Shown here: piece by piece, positions 47,372 through 55,646 of the stretch | How positions within the stretch are numbered: position 1 is the first letter of the stretch | How the letters are laid out: every line of letters starts with the position of its first letter | Assembly: GCF_947497935.1 (NCBI RefSeq) | Contig: NZ_CANMIO010000001.1 | Span: 248,001 to 312,000, forward strand | Direction of reading: 5' to 3' | DNA: 64,000 bases | Source: an uncultured Shewanella sp. | GTDB lineage: Bacteria > Pseudomonadota > Gammaproteobacteria > Enterobacterales > Shewanellaceae | The notes under the pieces: model-generated | What the model saw: the letters and a program-made list of their open reading frames with translations, nothing else | Told to the model about the DNA's origin: nothing | Database searches by the model: none | Made by a program: the position numbers and the translations under genes

Positions 47372-47665
47372 TTAGCATGACTCTTCTGAGCAGCACTCTT
47401 CTTGTAAAAACTGAATCAAGCCCTCTAAACAGTCAAATTGTGGGATGCAGTGCAGGACTCGGCCTTCTCTGTGCTGTTTGACTAGGCCTGCCGACATCAA
47501 ACTAGAAAGGTGATGTGACAAAGTCGAGTTGGGGATCTGTAGGCTTTCTTGCAGCTGGCCAACAGGTAAGCCCTTATGGCCCGCTTTTACTAGGCATCTA
47601 AACAGGGTTAACCGGGTAGGATGACCCAATTCTTTTAAGGCTTTTGCTGCGATTTCAGTGTTCAT
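47372..47665 (-). CDS. ArsR-family transcriptional regulator
   Basis: A 97-residue winged-helix repressor of the ArsR/SmtB type. The recognition region is IPNSTLSHHLSSLMSAGLVKQ and the wing is REGRVLHC. The C-terminus is Cys-rich (EECCSEESC), which may bind thiophilic metals or react with oxidants; this is inference. It stands alone on its strand between the DUF4442 and CSD-DUF1294 genes, with no arsenic or metal transporter nearby. Confidence 0.9.
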   Translation of the reverse strand: MNTEIAAKALKELGHPTRLTLFRCLVKAGHKGLPVGQLQESLQIPNSTLSHHLSSLMSAGLVKQHREGRVLHCIPQFDCLEGLIQFLQEECCSEESC

Positions 47666-47778
47666 TACGCGTACTCACAAAGAACAAGTTATGCTTCGGT
47701 ATTATTCGAAATAATAGCAGGAAAATACTGAGCGACAAACGATATTATTGTCGGTCTGCTAATCCGTGGCGCTAGTGG

Positions 47779-48264
47779 TTATTTCTTGGCGGGTTTTTCC
47801 GAAATCCATAACTTAATCGTGCCTTGTACCACCACAACGCCATCGGTGTCATAAGCGGTAACGGGGACTAACATGTCACCAGGGACCCATTGCTCAGGTT
47901 TTACTTCGGCAACACAGGTGATATCGCTACCCGCCTTAGCGGTGTAATCGACACTCATGCCTTTAGGGATCCATCTTAAGTGATGCGGAATAGACGCTTC
48001 AGCCATCACCCCCATCGCCATTTCTAGACCATTACAGATGGCAATCACATGTACGGTTTGAATATGGTTGTGTACCGCTTTGTGTTTTTTGATTAAGCAC
48101 ACACAGCGATTCACATTTAATTCACTAATCATGGGTTTTACTGTGGCGAAGTAGGGCGCCATACGGCTAACCATGATTGAAAAAATCTTGTTGCCAAAAG
48201 GCAGCTTGGTGACACGGTTATACAGTGACATGACTTTAGTGGGCTTATTATTAGTATTGCTCAT
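47779..48264 (-). CDS. DUF4442 hotdog-fold protein
   Basis: A 161-residue predicted hotdog-fold protein related to acyl-CoA thioesterases (DUF4442). It has VNRCVCLIKKHKAVHNHIQTVHVIAICNGLEMAMGVMAEA in the central helix region and C-terminal strands. The HNH-like segment with the following helix is the family's usual active-site zone. AAGGAAAG precedes the ATG. It is divergent from the DUF368 gene. The substrate is unknown. Confidence 0.75.
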   Translation of the reverse strand: MSNTNNKPTKVMSLYNRVTKLPFGNKIFSIMVSRMAPYFATVKPMISELNVNRCVCLIKKHKAVHNHIQTVHVIAICNGLEMAMGVMAEASIPHHLRWIPKGMSVDYTAKAGSDITCVAEVKPEQWVPGDMLVPVTAYDTDGVVVVQGTIKLWISEKPAKK

Positions 48265-48445
48265 CTTTCCTTGTCCATTTTAACGCGCTTAACTGGTCGG
48301 ATGAGGTTAACATTGAATTAACATCAATTGCTAGCATCAGATTATTCCGTGTGCAGAAAATTAAACTGCATTTCATTTCTTTTTAGAGGAAGTGGCACGT
48401 ATAATTTCGCTCGATAAAAAAGATTTCAGTGAATTAAGGATTACA

Positions 48446-49363
48446 GTGAATTATTTACAGACCTACCTGAAAGGGATGGCAATGGGAGCCGCAGATGTGG
48501 TTCCTGGCGTTTCGGGCGGTACTATCGCCTTTATTACTGGGATTTTAGACCCACTACTTGAAAGCATTAAAAAGATTAGGCCATCTCTATTAGGTGTGGT
48601 TAAGGAGCAAGGTGTAAAAGCGGCGTTTATGCACATTAACGGACCATTTTTAGTGTGTGTGTTTGGTGGTATTTTGACCAGCATTCTGACTCTAGCCAAA
48701 TTGATCACTTATTTACTGGAAACACATCCGATCCCAGTATGGTCGTTCTTTTTTGGTCTGATTTTGATCTCGGTTATTCATATGCTCAAGCAGGTGAAAG
48801 GGGTGACGATTGGGAGAGTCATCTTGTTTGCCTTGGGAGTCGTGTTTGCGTGGGGGATTACCATGCTAAACCCTATCGCACTTGAGATGACCTATCTGAA
48901 CGTGTTCTTAGGTGGCTGTATTGCGATTACCGCAATGATCTTACCGGGAATTTCAGGCAGCTTTATCTTATTGTTGCTTGGGTTATATACGCCAGTAATC
49001 GGCGCAGTTAAGAATTTTGATATTGCGATTATGGCAACCTTTGCCGCCGGCGCTGCTATCGGCATACTTTGCTTTAGTCACGTATTGTCGGCACTACTTA
49101 GAAAGTATCATGACGCAACGCTGATGTTTTTGATTGGGTTAATGCTGGGTACGCTGGGTAAAATCTGGCCATGGAAAGAGGTACTGACGTTCCGTGAAAA
49201 CTCTAAGGGAGAAATGGTACCTCTAGATGAGCGCATACTTTCGCCAATGCAGTATGAGCATATTACCGGCCAACCTTCGTTGATCATCTATGCGGTCATA
49301 GCCATGTTGGGTGGTATTTTATTGGTCTGGGGCTTAGAACGTTTTGCGGATAAAAACCGTTAA
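48446..49363 (+). CDS. DUF368 membrane protein (undecaprenyl-phosphate translocase family)
   Basis: A multi-pass membrane protein of 305 residues from the GTG at 48446. The conserved start GMAMGAADVVPGVSGGTIAF and the internal repeat LPGISGSFILLLLG are DUF368 signatures. Members of the family (PopT) have been reported to recycle undecaprenyl phosphate across the membrane. The frame opens at a GTG at 48392, but its AGAGGAA is adjacent to the codon. At 48446 an AAGGA lies 5 bases upstream, so that start is preferred. Confidence 0.87.
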   Translation: MNYLQTYLKGMAMGAADVVPGVSGGTIAFITGILDPLLESIKKIRPSLLGVVKEQGVKAAFMHINGPFLVCVFGGILTSILTLAKLITYLLETHPIPVWSFFFGLILISVIHMLKQVKGVTIGRVILFALGVVFAWGITMLNPIALEMTYLNVFLGGCIAITAMILPGISGSFILLLLGLYTPVIGAVKNFDIAIMATFAAGAAIGILCFSHVLSALLRKYHDATLMFLIGLMLGTLGKIWPWKEVLTFRENSKGEMVPLDERILSPMQYEHITGQPSLIIYAVIAMLGGILLVWGLERFADKNR

Positions 49364-49388
49364 TTGAGTCTCCTAAAACCGAGTTATC

Positions 49389-49418
49389 AAAAAGCCAGCT
49401 TATTAGCTGGCTTTTTCT
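49389..49418 (+). terminator. terminator of the DUF368 gene
   Basis: AAAAAGCCAGCT (49389-49400) and AGCTGGCTTTTT (49405-49416) form a 12-bp stem with a 4-base loop ending in a T-run, just after the stop. Confidence 0.88.
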
Positions 49419-49448
49419 TGCCCTGAAATTAGCAAGCCGCTAATTATC

Positions 49449-49675
49449 CCAATCAGTATAAGAATTTGATCTACTCAGAGCGATTTTTGGCAAACTAATT
49501 CAAGGCGAATAGCTGCAATAATGGTTATTCCCTTATAAAACTATTCAACGCAGAAGTAGGCAGCCAAAACGCTCCAGAATGGCGAGGTTTAGCGGTTCTG
49601 ATGCTGTGATTCTTAATGACTTTGCCTCAGAACCGCTAAACTCTCGCTGAGCGACTACATGTTTATACTGATTGG
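49449..49675. mobile_element. 227-bp MITE-like element
   Basis: A 13-bp perfect terminal inverted repeat (CCAATCAGTATAA at 49449-49461; TTATACTGATTGG at 49663-49675) bounds non-coding DNA. Inside is a strong stem, GTTTAGCGGTTCTGA (49587-49601) with TCAGAACCGCTAAAC (49627-49641), extended by GCGAG/CTCGC with a one-base bulge. No transposase is encoded. It resembles a non-autonomous miniature element. Clean target-site duplications were not seen. Confidence 0.6.
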
Positions 49676-49693
49676 TATTAATACTCATTAAAG

Positions 49694-49723
49694 TGATCTT
49701 TACTGTGGCTAGGTTCGTAAAAT
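49694..49723 (+). promoter_or_regulatory. candidate ECF-sigma (ChrR-type sigma-E) promoter
   Basis: TGATCT (49694-49699) and CGTAAA (49716-49721) are separated by 16 bases. They resemble the TGATC and CGTA elements remembered for promoters of ChrR-linked sigma-E factors. The site is about 25 bases upstream of the operon's first start codon. The sigma factor itself is not in this window, so the match is only suggestive. Confidence 0.4.
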
Positions 49724-49747
49724 TATTCTCAATAGGGGAGTATGACG

Positions 49748-50704
49748 ATGAGCCAATTTAATCCAGATAAGATTCAAATAGGGATCAGTGCCTGTTTATT
49801 AGGGGAGAAAGTTCGTTTTGATGGCGGACATAAAGCCTCGAGTTATTGCCAGAAAGAGATCGCAGACTATTTTCATTATGTGCCCGTTTGCCCTGAAATG
49901 GCGATTGGTATGGGTGCCCCTAGAAAGTCCATTCGTCTTGAAAAAGATGGCGATATTATCTTTGTAAAAAGTGCCGATGGGTCAGTTGATGTCACCGACA
50001 AACTCAATGAGTTTAGCCAAAAAAAGGTTGAGCAGCTTAACTTTCTTGGTGGCTATATCTTATGTGCTAAGTCGCCAACTTGTGGTATGGAGCGGGTGAC
50101 TGAATATAAGTATGGCACTAACAATGGCTGGAAGTCAGGCATTGGTGTTTACGCTAAGAAATTGATGGAGCGTTATCCGCTTTTACCTGTTGAGGAAGAG
50201 GGGCGTTTACATGATCTGCCTATTCGCGAAAACTTCTTTACCCGCGTATATGCCTACCATGACTGGCATTGCCTGAAAGTATCTGGTTTGACTAAAAGCA
50301 ATATTCTCGATTTTCATGCTCGTTATAAATACATGTTGATGGCCCATAATCCAAAGCTCTATCGAGAGCTAGGGCCTCTACTGGCGAATATGACTGGTGA
50401 TCTTGAACAGATAGCAAATGATTATTTCGCAGGCTTCATGCAGATCTTAAAGATTAAAGCTACCCGTAAAAATCACACCAGTGCTTTGCAGCATATACAA
50501 GGTTATTTCAAGAAGCACTTATCGAGTGAGCAAAAGTCTGAGCTCAGCGAATCTATTCTCAAGTATAACCAGGGTCTACAACCTATCTTAGTACCGATGA
50601 CCTTGATTAATCACTACTTGCGTGAACACCCAACCCCTTACATTGAAAATCAGGTGTACCTTAATCCTCACCCGCAGGAATTAAAGCTTCGCTATGCCTA
50701 TTAA
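49748..50704 (+). CDS. DUF523-DUF1722 fusion protein (TudS/YbgA-like)
   Basis: A 318-residue protein from the second ATG (49748), placed 8 bases after GGGGAG. The DUF523 part (about 5-150) has the three cysteines ISACLLG, VPVCPE and CAKSPTCG that bind an [4Fe-4S] cluster in the thiouracil desulfidase TudS. The DUF1722 part (about 190-310) matches E. coli YbgA. The activity here is an inference. In E. coli ybgA directly precedes phrB, and here too the photolyase gene follows (62-bp gap). Confidence 0.85.
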   Translation: MSQFNPDKIQIGISACLLGEKVRFDGGHKASSYCQKEIADYFHYVPVCPEMAIGMGAPRKSIRLEKDGDIIFVKSADGSVDVTDKLNEFSQKKVEQLNFLGGYILCAKSPTCGMERVTEYKYGTNNGWKSGIGVYAKKLMERYPLLPVEEEGRLHDLPIRENFFTRVYAYHDWHCLKVSGLTKSNILDFHARYKYMLMAHNPKLYRELGPLLANMTGDLEQIANDYFAGFMQILKIKATRKNHTSALQHIQGYFKKHLSSEQKSELSESILKYNQGLQPILVPMTLINHYLREHPTPYIENQVYLNPHPQELKLRYAY

Positions 50705-50766
50705 CGAGTGACTGTTCCCGTCACTTTAATTCGTCATTTTAGTTTGTCACTCTCAAAGGGGGAGCC

Positions 50767-52287
50767 GTGAATAACGACAGCGTTATCGCAACTGGCAATG
50801 CCGTGATCTGGTTTAGAAGTGATTTACGTCTAGCCGATAATCAAAGTTTACTTGCGGCATGCGAACATGCTCGTCATGGCAAGGGTAAGGTTAGAGGGCT
50901 ATTTATTTCGACCCCTAAGCAATGGAAGTCCCATGATGTTGCTGCGATTCAGTTAGACTTTATCGAACGTCAACTTAATTATCTTGCTGTAGAGCTGGCA
51001 ACCATAGGGATCCCTCTCGATGTGTGTCATTTAGAGACATTTGATGAGATCCCAGATGTGTTAGCTCTGTACGTTAGTGATTGGCAGATAGATAAGGTGT
51101 TTGCTAGTAGCGAGCCTGAGTTTAATGAGCAGATGCGCGATCAAGCTATTGCAAGAGCGGGTGTAAAACTTGAACTTCATCAGCAACACTGTTTACTTGC
51201 CCCGTTAGATGTACTCAATTTATCTGGCGAAATGTATAGAGTCTTTACTCCCTTTAGTAAAAAGTGGTGTGAAATCGCCAGACAAAATCCAATACACACT
51301 TTAGCTAGACCATTATCGAGATCTACCCCCTTACCAAAACCGAATGAAATCAGTTTGCGCTGCAAGAAAGTGTCGAGTCGTGCTTGGCCTGTGGGGGAGG
51401 CGACTGCTCAGCAACAACTGCGTGACTTTGCCCAAAATAAGTTACTGGGTTATCAGGCAAATAGAGACTTTCCTGCACTTGATGGTACTAGCCGAATATC
51501 GGCCTATTTGGCGATAGGTGTGCTTAGCCCACGCCAATGTGTACAAGTGCTGCTCAGCCATTTTCCTGATGCACTCGTTCATGATGAAAGCCCCGGCAGG
51601 TGCTGGCTCAATGAGTTGATCTGGCGTGAGTTTTATCGCCACTTGCTGGTGGCTTTTCCCAAGCTATCTAAGCGGGCAAACTTCAATGCATTAGCTGATA
51701 ACATTAATTGGCGAAATAACCCAAGAGAGTTTCAAGCTTGGTGCGAGGGGCGCACAGGTTACCCGTTAGTTGATGCTGCTATGCGGCAACTCAATCAAAC
51801 GGGTTGGATGCACAATCGATTGCGTATGGTGACGGCAAGCTTTTTAACTAAGCACTTGCTTATCGATTGGCGTTGGGGCGAGCGTTATTTCAGGCAAAAA
51901 CTCATTGATGGTGATTTGGCGGCGAATAATGGCGGTTGGCAATGGTCTGCTGGAACGGGCTGCGATGCCCAGCCTTATTTTCGGGTATTTAATCCTATCT
52001 CTCAGTGCGAAAAATTTGATCCTACTGGCGCCTTTATTCGTAAGTATTTACCTGAGCTAAATGATGTAGATTTAAAGTCAATTCATAAGCTTAAATTACA
52101 CTCTCAAGCACAACTCTTTGTTGATAAGGACTATGCTTCTCCTATAGTTGACCATAAGTTTGCCAGAAAACGCGCAATGACTGAGTTGTCCGTAATGAAG
52201 CGAAAGGCATTAAGTGATATGCAAAAGATAAAAGGAACATCAAAAGTCACTAACCCTGTTGATTTGGACAAGGAGATTTTCGGATGA
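50767..52287 (+). CDS. phrB: deoxyribodipyrimidine photolyase
   Basis: A class I CPD photolyase-family flavoprotein of 506 residues. The N-terminal Rossmann domain starts with VIWFRSDLRLADN. The C-terminal FAD domain shows LNELIWREFYRHLL, WCEGRTGYPLVDAAMRQL, WMHNRLRMVTASFL, and the DLAANNGGWQWSAGTGCDA segment conserved in the family. It uses blue light to repair pyrimidine dimers. It starts with GTG, preceded by GGGGGAG. The 4-base overlap with the next gene (ATGA) puts it in the operon. Confidence 0.94.
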   Translation: MNNDSVIATGNAVIWFRSDLRLADNQSLLAACEHARHGKGKVRGLFISTPKQWKSHDVAAIQLDFIERQLNYLAVELATIGIPLDVCHLETFDEIPDVLALYVSDWQIDKVFASSEPEFNEQMRDQAIARAGVKLELHQQHCLLAPLDVLNLSGEMYRVFTPFSKKWCEIARQNPIHTLARPLSRSTPLPKPNEISLRCKKVSSRAWPVGEATAQQQLRDFAQNKLLGYQANRDFPALDGTSRISAYLAIGVLSPRQCVQVLLSHFPDALVHDESPGRCWLNELIWREFYRHLLVAFPKLSKRANFNALADNINWRNNPREFQAWCEGRTGYPLVDAAMRQLNQTGWMHNRLRMVTASFLTKHLLIDWRWGERYFRQKLIDGDLAANNGGWQWSAGTGCDAQPYFRVFNPISQCEKFDPTGAFIRKYLPELNDVDLKSIHKLKLHSQAQLFVDKDYASPIVDHKFARKRAMTELSVMKRKALSDMQKIKGTSKVTNPVDLDKEIFG

Positions 52288-52772
52288 CTGATAACACTCA
52301 AGTATTACAGACTGAATTGTCATCTACTGGCTGGGGTGAACTCATCGCTGAAAAAGAGTTAATCGATAGCTTTATCGAATTATATCAGCGGCTCGATAAA
52401 GATAATCTGCACTTGTTGGGGCAAGTTTACAGTGATGACATCGAATTTAGCGATCCGCTACATCATGTATCGGGTCTGCCTGCACTGACCGATTATTTTG
52501 CCAACCTTTACCACAATGTAGGTTCAATCGATTTTGAAATTCATCAGGTTATCCATCAAGCAGACTCTGCGAGCCTAAAATGGACCATGAGGTTTATACA
52601 CCCAAAGTTAAATGCAGGGGGGGAAATTACCGTCGAAGGGATCAGTTTACTGAGGTTTAATCACAAGATTTATCAACACCAAGATTTCTTCGACTTGGGC
52701 ACTATGCTTTATGAGCATATTCCACTGTTGGGTAGCTTGGTGAAGTTCGTTAAGGCGAAGGCGTCAAAATGA
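52284..52772 (+). CDS. NTF2-like (SnoaL-type) protein
   Basis: A 162-residue alpha+beta barrel protein. It has ELYQRLDKDNLHLLGQVYSDDIEFSDPLHHVSGLPALTDYF and the strand LKWTMRFIHPKL, typical of NTF2-superfamily proteins in photo-oxidative-stress gene clusters. No catalytic residues can be assigned. The ATG overlaps the photolyase stop and the stop overlaps the SDR start, so it is translated in a tight operon. Confidence 0.82.
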   Translation: MTDNTQVLQTELSSTGWGELIAEKELIDSFIELYQRLDKDNLHLLGQVYSDDIEFSDPLHHVSGLPALTDYFANLYHNVGSIDFEIHQVIHQADSASLKWTMRFIHPKLNAGGEITVEGISLLRFNHKIYQHQDFFDLGTMLYEHIPLLGSLVKFVKAKASK

Positions 52773-53575
52773 GAGCGGCGAATATGTTGACTCATGATCC
52801 AAAAAGCGTGCTTATTACAGGAGCAAGCTCTGGGATTGGCCTACAACTTGCGAAAGACTATCTCGCCGATGGCTGGCAAGTGTTTGCTTGCGGCCGCAAT
52901 CAGCAGGCGTTATCCCAGTTACAAGGAGCTGAAAAGCTTAACTTTGATATTACCAATAATCATCAAGTTGCCGCGCAAGCTGACATTGTTAAGGCGAAGC
53001 TATCTAGCTCATTAGACTTAGTTATTTTAAATGCGGGTAGCTGTGAATATATCAATGACGCGGTCAATTTTGACGGCAAACTATTTGAGCGCGTGATCCG
53101 CACCAACCTGATTGCCATGGGGTACTGTTTATCGGCCTTCACGCCGCTTATCGATAAAGGCGGTAGGTTGGCGTTAATGGGCTCTAGTGCAGTGTATTTG
53201 CCCTTTCCACGAGCGGAAGCTTATGGAGCATCTAAAGCGGCTGTGCAATATTTGGCAGCCAGTCTCGCTATCGATCTAAAGCCTCACCATATTGGCGTCA
53301 GTGTTATTTGTCCTGGATTTGTTAAAACGCCATTAACCGATAAAAATGACTTCGCGATGCCGATGCAGCAAACGCCGGAGCAGGCTTCACTAGCAATACG
53401 ACAAGGGTTAGCCAGAGGTCTACGAGAAATTCATTTTCCAAAAAGGTTCACCTTGTTACTCAAATTTATCTCTCTATTGCCGCGAGCAATATGGGAAAAA
53501 CTAAATACGAGTAACACGTCTGTCGATACAGAGCATGAAAATGCTGCGACAAAACAAAATAAGAAGGTGCGCTAA
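52769..53575 (+). CDS. short-chain dehydrogenase/reductase
   Basis: A 268-residue SDR. The cofactor motif is TGASSGIG (about 18-25), NAG appears in LVILNAGS, and the catalytic S and Y...K triad in MGSSAVYLPFPRAEAYGASKAA (Tyr and Lys spaced by three residues). NAD(P) preference cannot be read. It is in a fully overlapped operon, between the NTF2-like and flavoprotein genes. SDR genes recur in clusters controlled by ChrR-type sigma factors, so an oxidative-stress lipid role is plausible. Confidence 0.9.
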   Translation: MRAANMLTHDPKSVLITGASSGIGLQLAKDYLADGWQVFACGRNQQALSQLQGAEKLNFDITNNHQVAAQADIVKAKLSSSLDLVILNAGSCEYINDAVNFDGKLFERVIRTNLIAMGYCLSAFTPLIDKGGRLALMGSSAVYLPFPRAEAYGASKAAVQYLAASLAIDLKPHHIGVSVICPGFVKTPLTDKNDFAMPMQQTPEQASLAIRQGLARGLREIHFPKRFTLLLKFISLLPRAIWEKLNTSNTSVDTEHENAATKQNKKVR

Positions 53576-54867
53576 TGAATACCGTTGACAACATAAAGCA
53601 GCGTAAAAGAGTGGCGATTGTCGGCACTGGCGTATCAGGGCTGACCTGCGCACATATTTTATCTCAAAAGCATGATGTAACCGTATTTGAGGCCAATCAC
53701 TATATCGGCGGCCACACGGCAACGGTTGATGTTGAAGTGGCGGGCAAAGAGTACGCCATCGATACTGGCTTTATTGTGTTTAATGACCGTACCTACCCTA
53801 GATTTGAGCAGCTTTTAGCTAGGCTTAATGTTAAGGCTATTACTACAGAGATGAGTTTCAGTGTGCACAATGCAAATACTGGACTTGAGTATAACGGCAA
53901 TACACTCAGCTCTTTATTTGCTCAAAAGCGTAACCTTTTTAGACCTAGGTTTTGGTCATTTATTTTAGAGATTTTGCGTTTTAATAAACTCTGTAAGCAA
54001 GCTTTTTCAGCTGACAGCTACCAATACCAAACCTTGGGAGAGCTGCTAGATCGCCAAGGCTTTAGCGACTTCTTTAGTGAGCACTACATTTTGCCGATGG
54101 GCGCAGCCATTTGGTCATCGAGTATCGATGATATGCGCGCTTTCTCATTGCGCTTCTTTATTCAGTTTTTTGAAAATCACGGCTTACTCAATATTGCCGA
54201 CAGGCCGCAGTGGTATGTATTAGAGGGCGGTTCACGTAGCTATATTCCTGATCTCATCGCACCCTTTAAAGAATCGATTCATTTAAACAGCCCAGTAACT
54301 GCTATTAAACGCGCTATCGGTGATGAGTGCGATGGAGTGCAATTACAGATAAATAAAGGTGAGTGGCAAGGGTTTGATGAAGTGATTTTAGCTTGCCATA
54401 GCGACCAAGCGCTAGCGATGCTAGACGATGCAACTGCTGATGAGCAGCAAGTGCTGAGTAAGCTTGCCTATCAAAATAATGAAGTGGTCTTGCATACCGA
54501 CAAAAGCTTAATGCCTAAACGGAAAAAGACTTGGGCGAGCTGGAACTATCGCTTAGATGGCAATACTCAGCGTCAAGCATCGGTAACCTACAACATGAAT
54601 ATCCTGCAACGCTTACCAGCGGGGGCTCCTACATTTTGTGTGACATTAAATCAATCACAATTGATCTCTCCCGATAAGGTGCTACGTACATTTAACTATG
54701 CTCACCCAGTATTTAATGAAGAGAGCATGCAGGCGCAATCACAGCGAGACTTGATATCTGGTGTTAACCACACCCACTTTGCAGGAGCCTACTGGTATAA
54801 CGGCTTCCATGAAGATGGCGTACACAGCGCATTTGATGTGTGTGAAGCCTTTGGGATGCGCTTATGA
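53575..54867 (+). CDS. FAD-dependent amine-oxidase-like protein
   Basis: A 430-residue flavoprotein. The Rossmann signature VAIVGTGVSGLTCAHIL (about 13-29), the acidic end VFEANHYIGGHTATV and the C-terminal FAGAYWYNGFHEDGV motif indicate an NAD(P)-binding, FAD-dependent oxidoreductase of the amine oxidase superfamily. It has no signal peptide and is probably cytoplasmic. The start codon shares one base with the SDR stop. The same order, flavoprotein, DUF1365, cfa, recurs in many bacteria, suggesting fatty-acid modification. Confidence 0.9.
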   Translation: MNTVDNIKQRKRVAIVGTGVSGLTCAHILSQKHDVTVFEANHYIGGHTATVDVEVAGKEYAIDTGFIVFNDRTYPRFEQLLARLNVKAITTEMSFSVHNANTGLEYNGNTLSSLFAQKRNLFRPRFWSFILEILRFNKLCKQAFSADSYQYQTLGELLDRQGFSDFFSEHYILPMGAAIWSSSIDDMRAFSLRFFIQFFENHGLLNIADRPQWYVLEGGSRSYIPDLIAPFKESIHLNSPVTAIKRAIGDECDGVQLQINKGEWQGFDEVILACHSDQALAMLDDATADEQQVLSKLAYQNNEVVLHTDKSLMPKRKKTWASWNYRLDGNTQRQASVTYNMNILQRLPAGAPTFCVTLNQSQLISPDKVLRTFNYAHPVFNEESMQAQSQRDLISGVNHTHFAGAYWYNGFHEDGVHSAFDVCEAFGMRL

Positions 54868-55646
54868 GTCAAGCAGCGTTAGCAGGAAACGACAGCACCG
54901 AGTCATTTGTCAGTGGGGTGTATCGCGGCAAAGTGATGCACCGTCGGTATAGCCCCGCAGAACACAGCTTTGATTACCAAATGGCGATGCTCGGTATCGA
55001 TCTTGATGAGCTTGAACGATTGGAACAGGTCAGCTGGGTATTTTCCTCAACGCGCTTTGCACCGTTACGATTTGAGCAAAAAGATTATTTAGCCAACGGC
55101 GGCGATTTACTGCAAGACTTGAAAACCAGAGTACTAAGTAAAGCGTTGGCGTTAGGAGCTGAGCCCGGTTGTAATCGTGTGGTCTTTGTCGGCCAAGTAA
55201 GGCACTTTGGCATCTATTTTAGTCCGATAAACTGTTTCTTTTGCTATCAGGACGATAAGGCTAAATACATGTTGGCTGAGGTGAGTAATACCCCTTGGAA
55301 TCAACGTCATTATTACTTGGTTAATCTTGAACGTACCGAGCCGACGGACAAGGTGTTTCATGTATCGCCCTTTATGGATCTCGACATGAAATACATTTGG
55401 CGGATTAAAGCACCTAGCAGCGAAGTCAGAGTTGGTATTGAAAATCGCAATACGCAGAAGTTATTTGATGCCAATTTATGTTTGTTTAAGCATGAGATGA
55501 GTGCCAAAAATTTGCAATCAATGCTAATAAATTTTCCTTTTATGACCCTTAAAATCGTCCAAGGCATTTATTGGCAAGCACTTAAATTATTAATAAAACG
55601 TGTGCCTTTTGTTGGGCATCCCGGTAAGCCAGCGGAGAAACGATAA
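54864..55646 (+). CDS. DUF1365 protein
   Basis: A 260-residue soluble protein of the DUF1365 family, with GVYRGKVMHRRYSPAEHSFDY near the start, FGIYFSPINCFFCY in the middle and VSPFMDLDMKYIWR later. The family is regularly found beside flavin oxidoreductases and cyclopropane synthases. The reaction is not established. It overlaps both neighbours (ATGA and TAATG junctions). Confidence 0.88.
   Translation: MSQAALAGNDSTESFVSGVYRGKVMHRRYSPAEHSFDYQMAMLGIDLDELERLEQVSWVFSSTRFAPLRFEQKDYLANGGDLLQDLKTRVLSKALALGAEPGCNRVVFVGQVRHFGIYFSPINCFFCYQDDKAKYMLAEVSNTPWNQRHYYLVNLERTEPTDKVFHVSPFMDLDMKYIWRIKAPSSEVRVGIENRNTQKLFDANLCLFKHEMSAKNLQSMLINFPFMTLKIVQGIYWQALKLLIKRVPFVGHPGKPAEKR

Noticed and set aside
49364..49741. 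possible small RNA in the gap before the photolyase operon
   Set aside because: The internal stem is better explained by the terminal-inverted-repeat element; no promoter and terminator pair bounds an RNA.
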